Origin: Bacillota bacterium
GTDB lineage: Bacteria; Bacillota; UBA4882; UBA8346
DNA length: 38,165 nt
Direction: 5' to 3'
NCBI GenBank assembly: GCA_023392595.1
Contig: JAEVYU010000030.1
Span: 1-38,165, forward strand
Shown in pieces: positions 1 to 8,127 of the stretch; the first letter of the stretch is position 1; each line of letters begins with the position of its first letter. A program made the translations under genes and the position numbers. The notes beneath the pieces were generated by a model, which searched no databases, was not told the DNA's origin, and was given only the letters and a program-made list of their open reading frames with translations.

Positions 1-122
1 CTGAAAAAGCTGGCGGCATAAGCCGAATGCTGTAGGAAGAAGAATATCGGAAAGCCGTATGAGGGAAAACCTCATGTACGGTTTGATGAGGAGGGGTTGG
101 TAATCCCAGCCCTTTACTCTAT
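1..122 (+). mobile_element. 3' end of a group II intron (domains V-VI), left copy
   Basis: Positions 52-84 fold as a group II domain V: the 5' strand AAGCCGTA pairs with TACGGTTT, the AGC catalytic triad is at 53-55, there is a GAGG/CCTC upper stem with a GAAAA loop, and a two-base bulge at 75-76. A domain VI-like hairpin follows (GGGGTTGG pairing with CCAGCCC), and the intron should end in CTCTAT at about 122. The intron body and any reverse transcriptase lie outside the window to the left. Bases 1-124 are identical to the reverse complement of 38039-38162, so two copies of the same intron flank the window in inverted orientation. The exact 3' splice position is inferred from the usual AY ending. 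Confidence 0.85.
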
Positions 123-289
123 CAAAAGGGTGTTCGCTTTCTAACAGTGACTTCTGAAAACAACAAAATTTAATTCAACATATAAGAAATTCAATTAGTC
201 TACGGTAATGCGCAGTATTAGCCCGAGCTATTTTCTTTATTATCCCGAATATAGTAGCCTGAATTACTGCATAGAAAGGATGAATCTTT

Positions 290-1222
290 ATGAATCGAGA
301 CAGTAAAATTTTAATCTATGGCGCAGGAGTCATCGGAAGTATTTTTGCCGGAATGATGGCTAAAAGCGGCTATAATGTTACGATTTTAGCGCGCGGAAAA
401 CGCTATGACGAATTACATCAAAATGGACTGGTGTTAAAAAACTGTTTATCCGGCGAGCAAATAAAACGCAAAGTGAAGCTTATCAATATTCTAAATCAAG
501 ACGACATTTATGACTATATTATGGTGATTGTCCAAAATACTCAGATTGATTCAATCTTGCCTGTACTGTCCAACAACAAATCCCCCAATATTGTTTTTGT
601 TGTCAATAATCCGTCGGGATATCAAAAATGGATAGATGCGGTTGGATATGAAAGAATTATGATTGGGTTTCCCTCTGCCGGTGGTGAAAGAAAAGTCGGT
701 ATGGTCAATTACTACATTGGAAGAGGAACGGCTAGGATATTTCAATCAACAACTTTCGGGGAATTGAGTGGTGAAAAGACAAAAAGGCTTTTGAAACTGG
801 TGAGAATATTTAAGGATGCCGGATTTGCTCCAAGTATCTGCCGAAATATGGATGCATGGCAGAAGACGCATGTTGCAGTTATATTGCCGATAGGAAAAGC
901 GCTGAATCGATTCGATTCCAACAATTATAAGCTTGCAAGGTCATCCGGCACTATCAAGCAAATGTTGTTGGCAACAAGGGAATGTTTTGGAGTATTAAAA
1001 GAGATGAACCTTAAAGTGACACCTTCAAAGCTGAATGTCTATTACTTGCCGTTATTTATACTGGTTCCTGCATTTATGCTGATTATGAATACTAAAATTG
1101 CTGAAACGGCTTATTCCAAGCACAATTTGGTTGCTAAAAGTGAAATGGAAGCATTGGAAGAACAGTTTCGGGATTTAATAAAAGCCTCAGGAGTAAAGAC
1201 ACCTAAATTCAATTCGTTATGA
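290..1222 (+). CDS. Ketopantoate reductase (ApbA/PanE)-family protein
   Basis: This 310-residue protein opens with a Rossmann nucleotide-binding signature, GAGVIGSIFAG, at residues 11-21, followed by the LARG segment at the end of the second strand, where family members bind NADPH. That is the standard N-terminus of the ApbA/PanE family. The C-terminal half is helical and ends with a hydrophobic stretch (LPLFILVPAFMLIMN, near residue 255), which makes it a divergent member. A role as true 2-dehydropantoate 2-reductase in pantothenate synthesis is therefore not assured; it may reduce another 2-oxo acid. The ATG is preceded by a GAAAGGA ribosome binding site. No pantothenate genes are nearby, and a promoter separates it from the next genes, so it is probably a single-gene unit. 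Confidence 0.75.
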   Translation: MNRDSKILIYGAGVIGSIFAGMMAKSGYNVTILARGKRYDELHQNGLVLKNCLSGEQIKRKVKLINILNQDDIYDYIMVIVQNTQIDSILPVLSNNKSPNIVFVVNNPSGYQKWIDAVGYERIMIGFPSAGGERKVGMVNYYIGRGTARIFQSTTFGELSGEKTKRLLKLVRIFKDAGFAPSICRNMDAWQKTHVAVILPIGKALNRFDSNNYKLARSSGTIKQMLLATRECFGVLKEMNLKVTPSKLNVYYLPLFILVPAFMLIMNTKIAETAYSKHNLVAKSEMEALEEQFRDLIKASGVKTPKFNSL

Positions 1223-1351
1223 TGTAATAAAAGAGGTGTTTTCAAAGGCAGTCTGAAAGTATTGGAAATTATAAAAAACGGGAATGTAAGGAATTTCCAG
1301 ATGTGTAATCTATTTAGTGCCGATTGCGGTAATTCTTTGTCAATAGAATTT

Positions 1352-1418
1352 ATGAGTAATTGCTCATATTATATTGACTTCGCGAGCGGATACAATTATA
1401 ATGTGAGTAATTACTCAT
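1352..1418 (+). promoter_or_regulatory. Near-consensus promoter flanked by two palindromic operators
   Basis: The -35 is TTGACT at 1374-1379 and the -10 is TATAAT at 1397-1402, with a 17-bp spacer. A palindrome TGAGTAATTGCTCA lies at 1353-1366, just upstream of the -35. A perfect version, TGAGTAATTACTCA, lies at 1404-1417, over the expected transcription start. The centres are 51 bp apart. A strong promoter bracketed by paired operators implies tight repression by a TetR- or MarR-type dimer. No regulator gene is adjacent, and the TetR gene at 4817-5446 has a different palindrome in its own promoter region. The site would drive the hydrolase gene at 1445 and the genes after it. Confidence 0.8.
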
Positions 1419-1444
1419 GTTAATTTGTGACGGATAGGAGAACG

Positions 1445-2224
1445 ATGATGAAAGAATATCGAACCAGGGAACTGTATGGCGATTTTTATGAAAATGAGCA
1501 CAAAGACAAACCTCTCTTGGTAGTGATTGGCGGAAGTATAGCCGGTATCCCTACAATTTCAAAAGATTTGCTGGAATATTTCCAGGCCAATTTCCATGTG
1601 CTGGTGTTAGCCTATTTTGGCGTCGGGGACTTACCCGAACACCTCCAAAGAATTCCCCTGGAATATTTTATTCATGCGGTAGATTATTTTAAAAGCAAAT
1701 TGGGACTGGGTGATGATCAAGTAATTATGATCGGCAGTTCCAAAGGGGGTGAATTGGTTTTATTGCTGATCTCGGAATACATTCATCCCAGTATTGCAAT
1801 AGCCTGTGTTCCCAGTTGTTATATATGGCAAGGAATACCCGATGGGCTGAAAAGTATTTTGTTTCCTCGATCCAGTTGGACTTTTAAAGGTAAAGACCTT
1901 CCTTTTGTAAGATTTCGTTACAACAGGAAAATAATCAGCGGCATCCGGCGGCAAGAATATTTGCCTTGCCATGAAAAATCCATTCAATGCAATCAAAATC
2001 AGCAGGCCTTCATTCACTTGGACCATTTTAAGGGAAGCTTATTATTGCTTTCCGCTGAAACGGACCATTTTTGGCCCAGCAAGGCAATGTGCGCATTCTT
2101 AAAAGATAACCTTGGCAATAAAATCAAACATATAACGTTAAATATAAATGGACATCATTTCCTGCAATACCAGGAATCAGGCAAAGAGATGATGGGCTTT
2201 TTAAATATTCAAAATCCAAATTGA
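1445..2224 (+). CDS. Alpha/beta hydrolase, BAAT/acyl-CoA thioester hydrolase C-terminal type
   Basis: The protein is an alpha/beta hydrolase resembling the C-terminal catalytic domain of bile acid-CoA:amino acid N-acyltransferase and acyl-CoA thioesterases. The nucleophile elbow GSSKGGEL carries the catalytic Ser, VPSCYIWQG is typical of the family, ETDHFWPS should hold the acid, and NGHHF the catalytic His. The N-terminal BAAT domain is absent, so this is the short form of 259 residues. The reading frame extends upstream to a GTG at 1427, but the AGGAG at 1436-1440 is correctly spaced for ATG 1445 (or 1448), so 1445 is chosen. It is the first gene behind the double-operator promoter and lies 13 bp from the ferredoxin gene. 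The substrate is unknown; an acyl thioester or ester is likely. Confidence 0.8.
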   Translation: MMKEYRTRELYGDFYENEHKDKPLLVVIGGSIAGIPTISKDLLEYFQANFHVLVLAYFGVGDLPEHLQRIPLEYFIHAVDYFKSKLGLGDDQVIMIGSSKGGELVLLLISEYIHPSIAIACVPSCYIWQGIPDGLKSILFPRSSWTFKGKDLPFVRFRYNRKIISGIRRQEYLPCHEKSIQCNQNQQAFIHLDHFKGSLLLLSAETDHFWPSKAMCAFLKDNLGNKIKHITLNINGHHFLQYQESGKEMMGFLNIQNPN

Positions 2225-2237
2225 ATGGAGGTAAAGT

Positions 2238-3095
2238 ATGGCAGAGAGAAACATGAATATGCAAATTTATTATTTTTCCGGAACCGGAAATTCCCTTCAT
2301 GCGGCGGAGGAGCTTCAAAAGCGGTTCCCGGAAGCCTCATTGGTCCCAATGATCAGCGCTTTGAAGCGGGGTCGCATTGCAAGTTCCGCTGAGATAATGG
2401 GTCTGATTTTTCCGTTACATGCTTTCGGTTTGCCTTTTCCGGTTCAAGAATTTTTGAAACGGGTTGATTTGCAGTCGGCTTCCTATATCTTTGCAATCAC
2501 TACCCGGGGCGGTTCGCCCTGCCGCCTTTTTAAAGAACTGGATAATATGCTTCGTAAAAAAGGGAAATCGTTGGATGCTTCCTTTTTCATCGACATGCCG
2601 AGTAATTATATGCTATTACCGGCATACCAACCCGAAACCGAGGAATCACTGTCCAGGTATGAAGCGGATATGGAGCGAAGACTGGATACCATTGAGGATA
2701 TCATAAGCCATCATCAAAAGAACTTTCAGAGAGATGAACCCAAAGCGTTTTTTCGGGAAAACGTTTTATTTCCTTTTATCAAGTGGATAGTTCAAAAAAC
2801 CCGTTATATGGGCCAAGAGAAAAAGTTCTACAGTGATCCGAAATGTGCCGGCTGTGGGATTTGTCAAAAAGTTTGCCTGGCGGAGAAAATCAGGATGGAA
2901 AACGGCAAGCCGGTGTGGAGGGAAGATATCCGCTGCTTGTTTTGTTTTGCCTGTATGAATTATTGTCCCTTCCAAGCCGTTCAAATCCGGGGAACTAAGA
3001 CCCCGGAACGCGGCAGGTACCATCATCCCTGTGCCGACTTTGCAAAGATTGCCGGACAAAAACAGGGGAGCCTTATTGGGAATAAGGGAAACTGA
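2238..3095 (+). CDS. EFR1-type flavodoxin/ferredoxin fusion
   Basis: The N-terminus reads YYFSGTGNSLHAA, the phosphate-binding loop of a flavodoxin-like FMN domain (about residues 7-160). The C-terminus (about 208-250) carries two 4Fe-4S motifs, CAGCGICQKVC and CLFCFACMNYCP, both CX2CX2CX3C. This is the arrangement of EFR1-family proteins, cytoplasmic electron carriers of anaerobes with one flavin and two iron-sulphur clusters. The 285-residue length is usual for the family. The GGAGG at 2227-2231 sits 6 bp before ATG 2238. It follows the hydrolase gene closely and is presumably cotranscribed, which suggests a redox step linked to the hydrolase substrate. The electron donor and acceptor are unknown. 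Confidence 0.85.
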   Translation: MAERNMNMQIYYFSGTGNSLHAAEELQKRFPEASLVPMISALKRGRIASSAEIMGLIFPLHAFGLPFPVQEFLKRVDLQSASYIFAITTRGGSPCRLFKELDNMLRKKGKSLDASFFIDMPSNYMLLPAYQPETEESLSRYEADMERRLDTIEDIISHHQKNFQRDEPKAFFRENVLFPFIKWIVQKTRYMGQEKKFYSDPKCAGCGICQKVCLAEKIRMENGKPVWREDIRCLFCFACMNYCPFQAVQIRGTKTPERGRYHHPCADFAKIAGQKQGSLIGNKGN

Positions 3096-3197
3096 AAATA
3101 AGTGTTTCGCCTTTGCGGCCTATTGAATTAGCCACAGAGCCACAGAGAAAGAACTTAATCCAAAAAGTATTTAAGGTAAAATAAAGGAGAGTTAATA

Positions 3198-3662
3198 ATG
3201 ATTTTTTGGATGGTTTGGCTCATCGGGATTGTTGTTGGAATCATTACTACAATCATCAATCCGTCGTTAAGGACCGTACCATTGATCGCTGAAAATCTGC
3301 TGTTCTATCAATTGACCGTTACTATAACATTAACCGGGTTCATCTGTTTTATCGGTCATGTGTTTACCGACAGACCCGCCACCAAGAATGGCTGGCCCAA
3401 GGGAAATCTTTTTGAGAAAGAGTTGGGTTTTTCCCAATTGGGCTGGGCGTTTGGCGGCGTTTTGTCGATAGGTTACAGAGGTTCATTTTGGATAGGGATT
3501 ATCATAGTTTTCAGCACAATGATGGTTGGAGCGGCGATGATTCATATCGTTGACGGAATCAAGAATAAGAACTTCAAGCAAGGGAATCCGATGATAATTC
3601 TGATTGACTTATTGATTCCGGCAACGTTAATTGTCTTATCAATTTTGGCGAAAATTTGGTAA
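3198..3662 (+). CDS. Small multi-pass membrane protein, DUF6790-like
   Basis: This 154-residue protein has four hydrophobic segments: about residues 1-20, 31-55, 92-115 and 132-152. The central stretch, FSQLGWAFGGVLSIGYRGSFW followed by a GAAMIHI helix and NFKQGNP, resembles small membrane proteins grouped as DUF6790, recalled from memory and not checked. No catalytic motif is visible. An AAGGAG site precedes the ATG. It lies about 100 bp after the EFR1 gene in the same direction, without an obvious terminator between them, so it may be the last gene of that operon. Its function is unknown. Confidence 0.65.
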   Translation: MIFWMVWLIGIVVGIITTIINPSLRTVPLIAENLLFYQLTVTITLTGFICFIGHVFTDRPATKNGWPKGNLFEKELGFSQLGWAFGGVLSIGYRGSFWIGIIIVFSTMMVGAAMIHIVDGIKNKNFKQGNPMIILIDLLIPATLIVLSILAKIW

Positions 3663-3714
3663 AGGAAAAAATCATAACAAGGGGGACTATTGAAAGATAG
3701 CGCTTTCATTTTAG

Positions 3715-3855
3715 GCCCATATCCCCTCCAAGGAACAGCTCGCGAAAATGCTCCGTTTTGCCAATGCGATGGGGGCTTTAACGACGACTCAAAGAGGAGC
3801 AATTCCTGCATTACTCGACTTAACGGAGGTTAAAAAATTTCTCCAATCAATTTGA
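3715..3855 (+). pseudogene. C-terminal remnant of a PfkB-family sugar kinase
   Basis: The frame starting at 3715 reads about 46 codons to the TGA at 3853-3855. It contains LRFANAMGALTTTQRGAIPA followed by LLDLTEVKKFL. This matches the C-terminal end of PfkB (fructokinase/ribokinase) proteins, where the ANA..GAL.TT...GAIPALP segment lies by the ATP site. A TAG immediately upstream in frame, and no kinase sequence further up, show that only the last ~15% of the gene remains. It fills most of the otherwise empty 3663-4007 interval and marks a past deletion or insertion between the membrane protein and the PAP2 gene. Confidence 0.75.
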
Positions 3856-4007
3856 AGTTTTTCCCCGCTGAATTTTTTTGGATTTAGCATTTTGATGGAT
3901 CGATAACTTAGGGAATTGGCTGGCTAATTTCATTGAAAACGGCAAACAATAATGTCGGTATGTGGTGTTACTGTTTTGATGGAACACAATGAGCGAGGTA
4001 TTAGCCG

Positions 4008-4784
4008 ATGGGTTTAAAGAGTAAAGTTCTTTCATGGAAAGATTCCGACTGCCAAAAAAGGCCCTATTTGAGTGGCTCCCGCCGGCAACATTTGGCCTGG
4101 TCCATTATAATCGCCCTCGGCCTGCTTTTTTTCCTGGTATTTATACCTGCATATATCCGCGGCGCTCTACTCAGGGGACTTCAGGAACACCGCTATCTTA
4201 CCAGTATGCTTATTGGTTTTGGCGTACTGGCGCTTTCGTTATTATGGTCCACCGGACAGTCCATCGATGCCTGGGTTTTTTCCTATTTCAACCTCCGGGG
4301 CAACCACCCGCTATGGCTGGATCGAATGATGTTGGGATTCACCCAGCTTGGCAGTGGCATTTTTGCTTTGCTGGTCGCGGTGATCCTGTTTATGGCGGAT
4401 ATTCACCGCCTGGCTTATGAGCTTATTTTGGGCACCTTGACCTTGTGGTTGCTGGTCGAATTGATTAAAGCCATCGTTCGCCGTTCACGGCCTTTCAGCA
4501 AGGTGCCCGGGGCGCGGATTGTGGGTCCGTTTGAACACCGGTGTTCTTTCCCCAGCGGCCATACCAGCCAGGTTTTTTTCATGGCTAATTTATTGTATCA
4601 GTATTTTCATCCCTCTTTCGGGATTGCTTGTCTCTTGTTCGCCTTGGCGGTATTGGTGGCCATCACCCGCATGTATGTGGGAGCCCATTATCCCCGTGAC
4701 GTCTTGGCCGGATTCATCCTGGGAAACGTATGGGGTATCCTCGGGGTCATTGTGGATAGGAACTTTTTGGTAGCCATTCGGTAG
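4008..4784 (+). CDS. PAP2-superfamily membrane phosphatase
   Basis: This 258-residue integral membrane protein carries the three motifs of the type 2 phosphatidic acid phosphatase family in order: KAIVRRSRP (KX6RP), CSFPSGH (PSGH) and TRMYVGAHYPRD (SRX5HX3D type, with Thr for Ser). About six hydrophobic segments surround them, the first near residues 30-55. Such proteins dephosphorylate membrane-linked pyrophosphates or phosphates (undecaprenyl pyrophosphate, phosphatidate or phosphatidylglycerol phosphate), with the active site facing outward. The substrate cannot be set from sequence. The start is uncertain: ATG 4008 has only a weak GCGAGG-like site, and a shorter start just before the first membrane helix is possible. 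It is convergent with the tetR gene. Confidence 0.85.
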   Translation: MGLKSKVLSWKDSDCQKRPYLSGSRRQHLAWSIIIALGLLFFLVFIPAYIRGALLRGLQEHRYLTSMLIGFGVLALSLLWSTGQSIDAWVFSYFNLRGNHPLWLDRMMLGFTQLGSGIFALLVAVILFMADIHRLAYELILGTLTLWLLVELIKAIVRRSRPFSKVPGARIVGPFEHRCSFPSGHTSQVFFMANLLYQYFHPSFGIACLLFALAVLVAITRMYVGAHYPRDVLAGFILGNVWGILGVIVDRNFLVAIR

Positions 4785-4816
4785 TTTGCAGGTACAGGAG
4801 TTAAAGCCACCCTACT

Positions 4817-5446
4817 TTATATCCTGACCCCGTAAATAACGATCTCTTCCGCATTGATAATCTTCTCAATTTTAGCGACCGTCTCTCCAACATCAAATGC
4901 AGGAATATTTAAAAATAGTTGAAACATCCTCAAAACGACATTTAATTTTTCCTGATAACCGATGTTCCCCATAAATAAACTCTCTGCAATAAAACTGCGG
5001 ATACATCCGGAGATGGATAAAGCCCTTAAATAATAATCCTGCTCCGTTAATCCCGGATTGTAATCTTGATATAACTCCCGCCATAAGTTAGCGCAATTTT
5101 TGGTGAATAATTCCAGAATCGGCCAGGAGCTATAGGCTTCATGGAATAGTTCGGCGAATTTGGGATGCCTTTCTACGACATAGAGATGCAAAGCCATGGG
5201 GAAGGCAAGAATTAAAATCGAATCGGAATATTGTCCGGCGAAGCTCTTGGCTAACTCGATGACTTCTTGGTCCACATCCATGATGATATCTTTGAAGATA
5301 TCTTCCTTGTTCTCGAAAAAATGATAAAGACTGCCGTTTAAAATGTCAGCTTTCTGAATGATTTGGCGAGTGGTGGTTTGTTTGTAGCCTTGTTCAATGA
5401 ATAGGTCTCTGGAAACATCCAGTATTTTCCTCTTAATTTCATTCAA
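4817..5446 (-). CDS. TetR-family transcriptional regulator of the adjacent efflux operon
   Basis: Residues 1-50 form the TetR DNA-binding domain: ILDVSRDLFIEQGY, then the helix-turn-helix TTRQIIQKADILNGSLYHFF and ENKEDIF. The remaining ~150 residues are a helical ligand-binding and dimer domain without recognisable motifs. The 209-residue length is typical. It is transcribed divergently from the TolC-HlyD-RND operon, with a 16-bp perfect palindrome in the 150-bp gap, the common arrangement for a repressor of its own gene and a multidrug pump. The effector is unknown. Confidence 0.9.
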   Translation of the reverse strand: MNEIKRKILDVSRDLFIEQGYKQTTTRQIIQKADILNGSLYHFFENKEDIFKDIIMDVDQEVIELAKSFAGQYSDSILILAFPMALHLYVVERHPKFAELFHEAYSSWPILELFTKNCANLWRELYQDYNPGLTEQDYYLRALSISGCIRSFIAESLFMGNIGYQEKLNVVLRMFQLFLNIPAFDVGETVAKIEKIINAEEIVIYGVRI

Positions 5447-5467
5447 TGTTTTCTCACATCCCTTTTC

Positions 5468-5519
5468 ATTATACCGATATCAAATGTAAAAATCAAATTA
5501 CATTTTGAGCGCGCTCAAA
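5468..5519 (-). promoter_or_regulatory. tetR promoter and 16-bp palindromic operator
   Basis: On the minus strand a -35 TTGATT (complement of 5491-5496) and a -10 TATAAT (complement of 5468-5473) are 17 bp apart and would transcribe tetR. Directly upstream, at 5504-5519, is the perfect palindrome TTTGAGCGCGCTCAAA, a likely binding site for the TetR protein. It lies 77 bp before the TolC start at 5597, where it could also block the efflux promoter. A convincing plus-strand -35/-10 pair was not found. Confidence 0.7.
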
Positions 5520-5596
5520 TCATTTGAAAAAGAAAGTTCTTCAAAGCAGAGTATCCATTCGTTGAGTGAAAAGTGATGGATTTAGGAGTAAAACAA

Positions 5597-6973
5597 ATGA
5601 AAAAACAAGACCCGAAAAAACGAATAAGCTTTCTGTTGATGGTATTGATCGGAATCGCATTGCCCGTAGTTTGCCGGGCGTATCAGACGGCCCCAAGAAC
5701 GTTAACGATCGATCGAGCCGTTCAGATGGCCATGGAAAACAATTTACAACGCCGGGTCGCCCAATATGGCGTAGAGATAGCCCGGGATAAGATAGCGCAG
5801 TCGTTTTCCGCTTATGGTCCTACCTTAACAGTAGATGGCGGTTACAATCATTATAATGAAGAACCCTCCGAGGTCCAGTTGAAAAAGGGTCTGGTCGATT
5901 TGAATAATGCGTTTTCAATGAGTTCACCCTCTTTACATATTCCCATCCAACAAGAACCCAGCGATAGCCTGGATTATTACGGCTATCAATTTCATTTGAC
6001 CCAGCCTCTCTATACCGGCCATAAATTGACGGCTACCAAAAATCAGGCCAAGGCCAACAGTAAGAATGCCGAGGCCAATCTGACCGCTGCTGAGAATGAT
6101 GTGGTGCTATCGGTCAAAAAGGCCTATTATAACGTGGTGCTTTGCCAACAACTAAACGTAACCATGGATGAAGCGGTTGCCAACATGGAGAAACATCTGG
6201 AAGAAGCCAATGCTTACTATAAAGTCAATGTTGTCCCTAAGCTGGATGTATTAAGGGCTGAAGAAAAGTTGGCCGATTTAAAGCAGAAACAATTGCTGGC
6301 CCAGAACAATCTGATTTTGGCGAAATCATCCTTGAATTATGCCCTAGGTGTCGACCTGGGCAACGATTATTCCTGTGAAGATGATCCGGAATACGGGCCG
6401 CCGCCCCAGGATTTAACCGCCTGCCAGGCCCAGGCACTGAAAGATCGGCCGGAAATTGCCGCTATCAATGCCCAAATCGATATGGCCCGGCAAGCCGTAT
6501 GGATCGCAGAAAGTAATTACAAGCCCACCGTGGTGCTGGTTGCCAACCAAGCGCACTATGAACCGGAAAATGCCTCCCCCTCCAAAACCGTCGGGGTGGT
6601 TGCCACCATGAAATTGTTCGACAGCGGCATGGTGCTGCATCAGATCGCCGAGGCCAAAGATACCTTGAAGCAGGCGCAGACCGGTAAGGAATTATTACAA
6701 CGCGGGATCAAGCTGCAAGTGGAACAAGCTTACCATAATGTGGAGGTATCTTTAAAAACCATTGAAGTGGCGCAAAAAAGTCTGGATACTGCCAAGGAGA
6801 CCCTGCAGGTCGCCGATACCCGTTACAAAGTGGGGTTAAGTACTTCGTTGGAGCGGCTGGATGCCGAAGTCGGCTTAACCCAAGCGAAAACCAATCATAC
6901 TCAAGCCTTGAGCATGTATTATATTGCTTTGGCTGAATTGGACAGAGCCATTGGAAAAAAGAACAATGATTGA
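5597..6973 (+). CDS. TolC-family outer membrane efflux protein
   Basis: The mature protein shows the duplicated TolC pattern of long amphipathic helices rich in Ala, Gln, Asn and Lys, with repeats of the type ...VVLSVKKAYYNVVL... and ...KLQVEQAYHNVEVSL..., each followed by a sequence like LDVLRAEEKLADLK or SLERLDAEVGLTQAK. An N-terminal signal peptide (about residues 1-29, charged KKQDPKKR, then a hydrophobic core, cleavage near CRA) sends it across the inner membrane; no lipobox is seen. A GTG at 5573 is in frame, but TAGGAG at 5583-5588 fits ATG 5597, giving 458 residues. It is the first gene of the efflux operon, and its presence implies an outer membrane. Confidence 0.9.
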   Translation: MKKQDPKKRISFLLMVLIGIALPVVCRAYQTAPRTLTIDRAVQMAMENNLQRRVAQYGVEIARDKIAQSFSAYGPTLTVDGGYNHYNEEPSEVQLKKGLVDLNNAFSMSSPSLHIPIQQEPSDSLDYYGYQFHLTQPLYTGHKLTATKNQAKANSKNAEANLTAAENDVVLSVKKAYYNVVLCQQLNVTMDEAVANMEKHLEEANAYYKVNVVPKLDVLRAEEKLADLKQKQLLAQNNLILAKSSLNYALGVDLGNDYSCEDDPEYGPPPQDLTACQAQALKDRPEIAAINAQIDMARQAVWIAESNYKPTVVLVANQAHYEPENASPSKTVGVVATMKLFDSGMVLHQIAEAKDTLKQAQTGKELLQRGIKLQVEQAYHNVEVSLKTIEVAQKSLDTAKETLQVADTRYKVGLSTSLERLDAEVGLTQAKTNHTQALSMYYIALAELDRAIGKKNND

Positions 6974-7017
6974 AGTTAAGAAGGGATTGGTCTCATTAAA
7001 CGAAGGAGCGAACGGCA

Positions 7018-8127
7018 ATGGGGAAATTCATTCAAAGTAGAAAATTTAAAGGTTTTGGGATAGCAATTTTATTGGCATTGATTGCTTTAGGATGGTTCAT
7101 TCACAGTCAATCACGAGCGAATACAGCCATTCAGGATATTCCGGTTGTCAAAGCCCAGGTGGTTAGTGCCGGTGAAGATGGCGCCACTTATAATTACTCC
7201 GGTGTGGTGCATGGCCGTTTTGAGAGTCAATTGGCCTTTCAAGTCAGCGGGAAGCTCATCCGCAGGAATGTTGATGCCGGCAGTGTCGTAAAAACAGGCC
7301 AAATACTGATGCAGATTGACCCGATCGATGTGGAGCAGGGATTTACCGCATCAAAGGCCCAGTTACAGGCGGCCGAGTCCCAGTTTAAACTGGCGAAAGA
7401 CAATTTGGAACGTTTTAAAGCGTTATATGATCAAAAGTTAATGAGCCAGGCGGAATTCGACCGTTACCAGAACATGGTTGATTCGGCCTACGCCTTGCTG
7501 CGGCAAGCCAGGGCTCAATATACCCACGGCTCCAATCAGCTTAATTATTGCAATTTATACGCCGACGGCTCCGGAGTGGTAGCCGCAACTTACGCTGAGA
7601 CGGGGCAAATCGTCGCCGCCGGACAACCGGTAGTCGTCCTGGTCAAGGGGAATGACAGAGAGATAGAAATTAACGTTCCGGAAAATCGCTTGACTGACTT
7701 TAATAAAGTTCAGCAATTTAAAGTGACCTTTTGGGCTTTGCCCGACATAACCGTTGTCGGGAGAATCCGCGAGATCGCGCCGATGGCCGACCCGATAACC
7801 CGTACCTATAAAGCGCGAATCAGCCTTGTCAATCCGCCGGCAGCCGCTGAACTGGGTATGACCGCCACGGTAACTGAGACTGCCAGTAACGGGGAGTTGG
7901 CGCTGTATCTTCCGCTATCGGCGATTTATCAATCAGGAGATACTCCGGGGATTTGGCTGGTCCGGCAGGGGATGGTTCATTGGAAACCTGTTAAACTAGG
8001 GTCTTTTGGTGATGGCGATCAGGTACAGGTGCTCCAAGGACTTCAGGTAGGAGATATGATTGTCACAGCCGGGGTGCACAAATTGCGGGAAGGTGAAAAA
8101 GTACGCACAGGAGATGATCTGGAGTGA
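7018..8127 (+). CDS. RND periplasmic adaptor (HlyD/membrane fusion protein)
   Basis: This 369-residue adaptor has an N-terminal membrane anchor or uncleaved signal (residues 12-29). A lipoyl-like half-motif with GRFESQLAFQVSGKLIRRNVDAGSVVKTGQILMQID follows in two stretches, then a coiled-coil hairpin (about 105-160, rich in Ala, Gln and Leu), the second lipoyl half (YADGSGVVAATYAETGQIVAAGQPVV) and beta-barrel and proximal domains to the end. This is the order seen in AcrA/MexA-type proteins, which bridge an RND pump and TolC. GAAGGAG precedes the ATG. Its stop codon overlaps the GTG start of the RND gene by 4 bp, indicating translational coupling. Confidence 0.92.
   Translation: MGKFIQSRKFKGFGIAILLALIALGWFIHSQSRANTAIQDIPVVKAQVVSAGEDGATYNYSGVVHGRFESQLAFQVSGKLIRRNVDAGSVVKTGQILMQIDPIDVEQGFTASKAQLQAAESQFKLAKDNLERFKALYDQKLMSQAEFDRYQNMVDSAYALLRQARAQYTHGSNQLNYCNLYADGSGVVAATYAETGQIVAAGQPVVVLVKGNDREIEINVPENRLTDFNKVQQFKVTFWALPDITVVGRIREIAPMADPITRTYKARISLVNPPAAAELGMTATVTETASNGELALYLPLSAIYQSGDTPGIWLVRQGMVHWKPVKLGSFGDGDQVQVLQGLQVGDMIVTAGVHKLREGEKVRTGDDLE

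Noticed and set aside
1228..1305. Possible TetR C-terminal remnant downstream of the reductase gene
   Set aside because: A short frame ending ESIGNYKKRECKEFPDV could be a regulator tail, but the resemblance is too slight to claim.
3127..3152. GCCACAGAGCCACAGAGA, similar to a short sequence seen between genes in many bacteria
   Set aside because: Only one clear copy in the window and no structure, so not reported as a repeat.
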